The position numbers and the translations under genes were made by a program. A stretch of DNA of 64,000 nucleotides from Kiritimatiellia bacterium (GTDB lineage: Bacteria; Verrucomicrobiota; Kiritimatiellia; RFP12; UBA1067): positions 1 to 64,000 of the forward strand of contig JAFTCL010000028.1 in NCBI GenBank assembly GCA_017454745.1, written 5' to 3'. Every line of letters starts with the position of its first letter. Positions within the stretch are counted from its first letter, which is position 1. The notes below the pieces were generated by a model. It was not told the DNA's origin. It ran no database searches and saw nothing but the letters and a program-made list of their open reading frames with translations. Below, one piece after another: positions 59,460-64,000 of the stretch.

Positions 59460-62400
59460 AGCCGCGCGAAATGTATCGGATCACCGCCGTGAGGCTGGTG
59501 GAGTTCCACAACCTCGGGACGACGACGATTGAAATCCCCGAAGGCGGGCATCTGTTCCTTCTTGGCGACAACGGCTCCGGCAAGACGACGATTCTCGACG
59601 CAATCCATCTCGTGCTGACTGCCGGACGCGAAATGGAATTCAATTCCGCCGCGCGCGTCGCGGGCGCGAAAGACTCCGGCGGACGCACAATTCAGGGCAT
59701 CGTGCTTCGGTACAATGCCGTCACGGGCAAGACCGCGCGCGAGGCCGGCATCACGTATGCCGCCGTTGAACTGCGTTCGGACGCGGGACGCGTCTGCTCG
59801 CTCGCCGTCGGGCTCTCCGCCAGCGGCATGGACGTTGCCTACGAACGATGGGGAGGCATCGCGTCTGTACCGGTCGCCGAGTTACCACTGACCGTTGAGG
59901 AGAATGGCCGTCTTCGCGCTTCAAGGCAAGGGGAATTCAAGGTCGGCATGGCTTCGCTCGCGGGCGGGAAATACTTTGCCCACATCAACGATTATGCCGA
60001 TACGGTGGGGGTGCGGCTCTTCGGTGGCGAGGCGAAGTACGCCGATGTCTGCAAACTTCTCAGGACTGGCAAGGCATACCGCGAGATCGCCGCGCGCGCC
60101 GCGAACTACGACGATCTGTTTCGGCAGCTTCTGGAAGATCCGAGCCGGGACACGTTCGAGCCGCTTCTGAAGGGCTTGCGGGAGATCGAGGAAAGCAAGG
60201 GGAAACTCGATCAAATCGACGAACGGGCCACGTATCTTGACGAACTGAGGCGCGAGTCCGAGCGCCTTGGGAAACTGCGGGTGAAGGCGGATGTCACATC
60301 CTGGTGCGAAGAGTCGCGTAAGCGCGCAGAGGCCGAGCGCGCGGTGCAATCGCTGTCCGAGGCGGAGTCCGGCGGGAAGGCCGTGCTTGCCGCAGCCGAA
60401 CGCGAATGGGCGGCGATCAAGGGCGAGGCCGCGAGGTTGCGCGAGCGGCTTGCGGAACTTCGCGCAAAGGACAAGACCGGTCTCATCGACCGCGAGAAGG
60501 CGTCCGCTCAGCGTTTCGCGGAGGCGGATCGCAAGGCGGTTGAGGCGGAACGAACCTACGCCGAGGCGAGGCAGATGGCGGACGCCGCCGAGAAGGCGGA
60601 GAAGGATGCGCGCGCAAAACGCGGCACGGCACTCAGGAAATGCGCGGACGACCTCATCGCCGCCGGCAAGTCGGCGAACTTCGCCGTTGGCGGCGTCGCC
60701 GATGCGCTGTATGGTGTCAAGGATGATTTTGCGGATGTCTTCGCCGAGGCGAACGCCAAGGTCGCGGCGGAGCGGGAAGCGCGTTCAAATGCGGCGTTTC
60801 GCACGCGCGAGGTGGCCGATGCGGCCGTGCGCGAGACGGATGCGCGGCGTGCGGAACTGGATGCGATTCGCGCGCGTGGCGAGAACTTGCCGGAGGTGGT
60901 GGGTTTCGAGGCGGCGCGCGCAGAGATCCGTTCGCAGATGCTCGGGGCGCGTCCTGTCTATGAACTGCTGGAGCCGGCTTCCGGGTGCGACGCTCGGCAT
61001 CTGGCGCTCTTGGAGCGACTTGCCGGCGACGAGTTCCTGGCGACATGGATGGTGAGACCCGAAGAGGCCGATCAGGTGCGACGAATCGCGTGGCGGTCTC
61101 AGCTGGCAACGGACAAGATGTCCGTTGTCCCAGTATGCAACGGGCGAGACGCCCGTTGTCCCAGTATCGCCGTGCGGGGAGAGGCCGGCGACGTGTCGGT
61201 GAATGATGTCGCACCGTGGTTGGGAAAGTATATTTCGTTCGAGCCCGGGGGATCGGATGTCGAGGCGATTGGCCTCTTGGCGCGGCATCTTGCGGCGAAG
61301 GTCGGGCCTGCCGACGGGGATTTCCTTTCGCAGAAGACGTGGCTTTTCAGGGGACGCGAGGGGGTGGCTTCGTCCGCGAAACCGCGCCTCATCGGACGCA
61401 AAGCGCGAGAGGCGGAGCAGGCTCGGCTCGAAAAAGCGGCGGAGGCACGGCTTGCCGAAGCGGAGAAGGCGCAGAAGGCGGCGGAGAAAAGTGCTTCGTC
61501 CAGTGCAGACGCGCTTGCGCGTCTGAAGCAACTGGAGAATTCGCTTGCCGCTGCGCGCGATGCCGCATGGCGCGAGGCGGATGCTGTACGTGACGCGGCG
61601 GGCGAAGCGAAGCGGGCGACGGAACGTGCCACGCTTGAAGGCAACGCGGCGCGTGAGCGTCGGGGGGATGCGGACGCAGCGCACGAGGAACTGGAGGACA
61701 TCCGCGTGAAGATGCGCGCGGCGGGAATCGACGGCTCGCTTGAAAAGCGCATAGCATCCGCCGAGAAGGCCGTGCGCGTGAAAGAATCCGAGGCGGATGA
61801 GAAGAGGCTCGAGATCGGCGGCGTGCGCGGCAAGCTGGAGGGACTTGCCAAGGCCCGCGAGGCGAAGGAAAACGAGGCCACCGCCGCAACTGCGCGGGCA
61901 GAGACGTTTAAGGCCCGATTCGCAGCGCACGTTCCAGAAGGGACGGAAATTGATGCGTTTGCGGCGGCGGAGTGTCCGCAATGCGTGGAAGAGGGTGCGG
62001 ACTTCGTGGCTCTCAGTAAACAGTTCGCGGAGGAGGCCGGTGCGGCGGCGGAGAAGATCGAGCAGCGCGTCCGCGACCAGAAAGGCGAGGCGTATGCGTT
62101 CTCGTTCGACAGGGCGGCGAATACGATCACGGACAGACGGGGGAGTCCGCTTGCGGACGTCCTGCAGGACGAGAAGCGGCGGCTTGACGAGCTGCGCGGC
62201 GTTCTTGACCAGAAGAGCCGCGAGGTGTTCGAGCGCATCTTCATGGGCGAGGTGATGCGACGGCTGTACATGGACCTCCTGCGCATTACCGACCTCACGG
62301 GACGCATACAACGCAAGCTCGCGGGACGGCGATTCGGGTCGAACCGCTATGCGTTCGCGATCACGCCCGTGCCGGAATACGAGCATTTCGTCGAACTTGT

Positions 62401-62986
62401 CCGAAAAGGGTATGCGCTCGACTCCGGCGGCGAGAAGGACGAATTACGCGACTATCTTGCGCAGCACCGCGAGGAGATACTCAACGCGGAGATCGATGCA
62501 ATCCCCGAAATCTTCGATTACCGCAGATGGTTCCGCTTCGAGCTGAAGGTCGTGACGGAGAACGAGGAAGGGCGCGTCATCGACCGCAAGGTGAAGAGCA
62601 TGGGATCCGGAGGCGAACAGGCCGTGCCGAACTATCTCCTGATTCTCACGGTCGCCGAGTTCCTGTACCATGGCGGGGACGGCACGGAGCCGCCGAAGGC
62701 TTCGCCGATTCTCTTCGACGAGGCGTTCTACGGAATCGACGCGGCGCGGCGCGACCAGCTTCTGGCGTTTGCGGACGATCTCGGACTTCAGCTCTTCGTC
62801 TCGTCGCCCGACCAGGACGGCGTGAAGCGCGAAATCAGGCATTCCGTTTCCCTCATCGTGATCAAGGACGAGAACCTCGACGTGCATCTCACGCCCGTCA
62901 TCTGGCGCAACACGCCTACCCAGACCGACCTCCTGGGCGGCGACTCGCCAGATGTCGGCATGACGGTCAAGGAGGAGACAAGGTGA
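59456..62986 (+). CDS. jetC: Wadjet JetC-like SMC/MukB-type ATPase
   Basis: A 1,176-aa SMC-like motor starting at ATG 59456, with GAAGGAGG 6 nt upstream. Walker A GDNGSGKTT (37-45), then two long charged coiled-coil arms (about residues 230-460 and 655-900) around a central hinge-like region. The ABC signature SGGEQ lies near residue 1050 and Walker B 'PILFDEAFYGID' near 1084-1095, followed by a D-loop. All ATPase motifs are intact. In Wadjet it dimerises, extrudes DNA and presents plasmids to JetD for cleavage. Residues ~551-571 are encoded by two tandem palindromic repeat units, probably an insertion in the hinge region (see findings). Coupled to jetB by ATGA and to the next small ORF by GTGA. 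Confidence 0.85.
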   Translation: MKPREMYRITAVRLVEFHNLGTTTIEIPEGGHLFLLGDNGSGKTTILDAIHLVLTAGREMEFNSAARVAGAKDSGGRTIQGIVLRYNAVTGKTAREAGITYAAVELRSDAGRVCSLAVGLSASGMDVAYERWGGIASVPVAELPLTVEENGRLRASRQGEFKVGMASLAGGKYFAHINDYADTVGVRLFGGEAKYADVCKLLRTGKAYREIAARAANYDDLFRQLLEDPSRDTFEPLLKGLREIEESKGKLDQIDERATYLDELRRESERLGKLRVKADVTSWCEESRKRAEAERAVQSLSEAESGGKAVLAAAEREWAAIKGEAARLRERLAELRAKDKTGLIDREKASAQRFAEADRKAVEAERTYAEARQMADAAEKAEKDARAKRGTALRKCADDLIAAGKSANFAVGGVADALYGVKDDFADVFAEANAKVAAEREARSNAAFRTREVADAAVRETDARRAELDAIRARGENLPEVVGFEAARAEIRSQMLGARPVYELLEPASGCDARHLALLERLAGDEFLATWMVRPEEADQVRRIAWRSQLATDKMSVVPVCNGRDARCPSIAVRGEAGDVSVNDVAPWLGKYISFEPGGSDVEAIGLLARHLAAKVGPADGDFLSQKTWLFRGREGVASSAKPRLIGRKAREAEQARLEKAAEARLAEAEKAQKAAEKSASSSADALARLKQLENSLAAARDAAWREADAVRDAAGEAKRATERATLEGNAARERRGDADAAHEELEDIRVKMRAAGIDGSLEKRIASAEKAVRVKESEADEKRLEIGGVRGKLEGLAKAREAKENEATAATARAETFKARFAAHVPEGTEIDAFAAAECPQCVEEGADFVALSKQFAEEAGAAAEKIEQRVRDQKGEAYAFSFDRAANTITDRRGSPLADVLQDEKRRLDELRGVLDQKSREVFERIFMGEVMRRLYMDLLRITDLTGRIQRKLAGRRFGSNRYAFAITPVPEYEHFVELVRKGYALDSGGEKDELRDYLAQHREEILNAEIDAIPEIFDYRRWFRFELKVVTENEEGRVIDRKVKSMGSGGEQAVPNYLLILTVAEFLYHGGDGTEPPKASPILFDEAFYGIDAARRDQLLAFADDLGLQLFVSSPDQDGVKREIRHSVSLIVIKDENLDVHLTPVIWRNTPTQTDLLGGDSPDVGMTVKEETR
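61107..61168 (+). repeat. Two tandem 31-bp palindromic (REP-like) units inside jetC
   Basis: Unit 1 (61107-61137) is CAACGGACA-AGA-TGTCCGTTG followed by TCCCAGTATG. Unit 2 (61138-61168) is CAACGGGCG-AGA-CGCCCGTTG followed by TCCCAGTATC. Each has a perfect 9-bp stem, the same AGA loop and the same tail. The stems differ in their inner 3 bases but covary. They lie in frame in jetC without introducing a stop. REP-like sequences are normally intergenic, so a coding location is unusual. Confidence 0.85.
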
Positions 62987-63102
62987 ACAAATTACAGGCA
63001 AAAGCGGCAGATATGATACTGGACGAGGCTGTTTCGTTCATAAAATGTGGCCCTTACGGCAAAAGTTCGTTCATAAAATGTGATACCATGTGGTGTAGAT
63101 GA
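62983..63102 (+). CDS. Small 39-aa ORF coupled to jetC, with internal repeat
   Basis: GTG 62983 overlaps the jetC stop (GTGA) and AAGGAGGA lies 6-7 nt upstream, a typical coupled start. The protein begins VNKLQAKAADMILDEAV. It contains an 11-residue spacing repeat, SFIKCGPYGKS then SFIKC, and ends in CDTMWCR. Three Cys are present in the last ~22 residues. The repeat is also a DNA repeat (63033-63049 and 63066-63082). No family recognised; it may be an accessory micro-protein or the truncated start of a lost gene. Confidence 0.45.
   Translation: MNKLQAKAADMILDEAVSFIKCGPYGKSSFIKCDTMWCR
63033..63082 (+). repeat. Perfect 17-bp direct repeat between jetC and jetD
   Basis: TTCGTTCATAAAATGTG occurs at 63033-63049 and 63066-63082, 33 bp apart (11 codons, about three helical turns). 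It lies inside the 39-codon ORF and upstream of the next SD. It could be an operator, a recombination scar or simple in-frame duplication. Confidence 0.7.
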
Positions 63103-63144
63103 TTTGGGATACAAAAGTGTATTGTGAGTTGAAAAGGAGATTAA

Positions 63145-63249
63145 ATGATAACGAACAAGATGACAAGGGCCGATGTCGAGGCCGTGCTGGCCGACGGAGG
63201 CAGTTGGACTTGCGATGTTCGCGAAGCGGCGGACGAGGAAATGAAGTGA
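63145..63249 (+). CDS. Small 34-aa ORF coupled to jetD
   Basis: ATG 63145 follows AAAAGGAGA by 4-5 nt and runs to a TGA that overlaps the jetD ATG (TGATG at 63247-63251). The peptide begins MITNKMTRADVEAVLADGGS, then WTCDVREAADEEMK, and is acidic. Its strong ribosome site and the stop-start overlap suggest that ribosomes reach jetD through it. No homology recognised. Either a real small protein or a coupling leader. Confidence 0.45.
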   Translation: MITNKMTRADVEAVLADGGSWTCDVREAADEEMK

Positions 63250-64000
63250 TGATGACGAAGGTGGAGATTGCGGCTGCGGTGGAGCGGGTGCCAGAGGTGA
63301 AACCGGTGCTGGCAAAACTGGCCGGCAAGATGGCGCGTGGCGTCGCGCTGCCGGCGCAGTTCTCGGAGAAAAACCTTTCCTACGCCGCGCAGCGGGAACT
63401 GGAAGTGCTTTGGTGCGTCGCCGGGAAGCGAATGTCGGATGGACGCGTGTCGTTTCCGCTCCCGGAGGGACTGCTTGTTCAGTCCGCGTGGCGTGGTGCG
63501 ATGGAATATTTCGGCATTGACTTGCCCGAGGCTTCTGCGGACGACGAGGATGTCTTTGCGAGGCTGAAGCTGCTTGTGCCATACAGCGATTGGTACGTTG
63601 ACAGAATCGCATCGAGCGAAGAGGTTCGCCGATTCGCGTCAAGACCGGAAAACAGGCATGATTGGTTGACTCTCGCCAAAGGTGTACTTGAGCGCCTTCT
63701 TGGCGGATGCCTTCCCGCTACGACACTGTCCCAACTCGGGTCAGACTGGTTCGGCGACAGCAAGAAAATCAGAACCGGCGCACTGCGCCGCCAGCTTGTC
63801 GCCATATACGGCGCAATCCTGAACATATCGCCCGACGAAGAATCCAGATTGCTGGACGGCTTCGGTATCGCGGCCAACCCTTATACAAGCTGCGTGACTT
63901 TCTGCGCTCCGCTGACATTTAAGATTGATGAAGAGACATTTGACTTCCCGCTGAAACTCTATGAAAAGAGAATGGCGTGCCAGCTGCCGCTTGAGACCGT
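63249..64000 (+). CDS. jetD: Wadjet JetD-like nuclease, N-terminal part (runs off right edge)
   Basis: About 250 codons from ATG 63249 (MMTKVEIAAAVERVPEV); no stop in the window. The N-terminal ~200 residues are helical, with 'YAAQRELEVLWCVAGKRMSDG' and 'RFASRPENRHDWLTLAKGVLERLL'. Then 'SQLGSDWFGDSKKIR' and 'LLDGFGIAANPYTSCVTF' resemble the linker between the arm domain and Toprim domain of JetD (DSK-x-L/I, then ENP). The catalytic Toprim part should lie just beyond position 64000. JetD cleaves plasmid DNA held by JetABC. The assignment is supported mostly by operon context. Confidence 0.65.
   Translation, partial: MMTKVEIAAAVERVPEVKPVLAKLAGKMARGVALPAQFSEKNLSYAAQRELEVLWCVAGKRMSDGRVSFPLPEGLLVQSAWRGAMEYFGIDLPEASADDEDVFARLKLLVPYSDWYVDRIASSEEVRRFASRPENRHDWLTLAKGVLERLLGGCLPATTLSQLGSDWFGDSKKIRTGALRRQLVAIYGAILNISPDEESRLLDGFGIAANPYTSCVTFCAPLTFKIDEETFDFPLKLYEKRMACQLPLET

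Noticed and set aside
60785-62386. 533-codon minus-strand ORF opposite jetC
   Set aside because: Antisense to an intact SMC ATPase; Arg/His/Leu-rich composition and no motif.
1-64000. CRISPR array
   Set aside because: No set of regularly spaced identical repeats was seen. The only tandem repeats are the jetC units, the 17-bp pair and the helicase tail, none with spacer architecture.

Overview
The window looks like chromosomal DNA of a Gram-negative, saccharolytic bacterium of the PVC group (Verrucomicrobiota / Kiritimatiellota / Lentisphaerota). The basis is a large pseudopilin operon resembling the 'Verru_Chthon cassette', a secreted protein with autotransporter-type beta-strand repeats but no barrel, Tat-exported Gfo/Idh oxidoreductase and sugar isomerase genes, secreted glycan esterases and hydrolases, and a high-GC housekeeping backbone. 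This placement is inferred from gene content; no rRNA is present.

Layout. 1-0.3 kb: the start of a minus-strand transposase/integrase running off the left edge, with its terminal repeats. 0.3-4.3 kb: a secreted 1,334-aa protein with three repeated lectin-like modules. 4.3-15.9 kb: a long minus-strand cell-shape and housekeeping block, in transcription order mreB-mreC-mreD-mrdA-rodA-rng-FGGY kinase-BatD-like-dnaG, with many start/stop overlaps. 16.1-18.2 kb: a DEAD-box helicase with a basic repeat tail and its terminator. 18.3-20.0 kb: an ATPase gene broken by one in-frame stop and bracketed by 42-bp imperfect direct repeats. 20.0-25.5 kb: a five-gene amino-sugar operon (nagB, isomerase, oxidoreductase, Na+ symporter, nagA). 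25.9-27.7 kb: guaB and trxA on the plus strand.

27.7-42.98 kb: minus-strand genes for tRNA nucleotidyltransferase, a lipid A-type acyltransferase, a giant TPR membrane protein, the UPF0210/ACT pair, a secreted glycoside hydrolase, a nucleoside hydrolase-esterase fusion, an RNA methyltransferase, coaX, nadC, a rhomboid protease and a small membrane protein. 43.0-52.1 kb: a type II secretion-like operon (gspF, seven prepilin-like genes and a giant pseudopilin-like protein). 52.3-55.8 kb: a secreted protein of unknown function and holA. 55.9-56.1 kb: tRNA-Lys and tRNA-Pro.

To the right of the tRNAs every gene is on the plus strand and the content turns accessory: a double SGNH esterase, then a Wadjet-like (SMC-family anti-plasmid/defence) operon. 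It has a JetB-like KITE subunit, a JetC-like SMC ATPase, two small coupled ORFs and a JetD-like nuclease that runs off the right edge. No JetA kleisin gene lies upstream of jetB. The jetB leader is unusual, and jetC carries two tandem palindromic repeat units inside its open reading frame. This is the most interesting system in the window.
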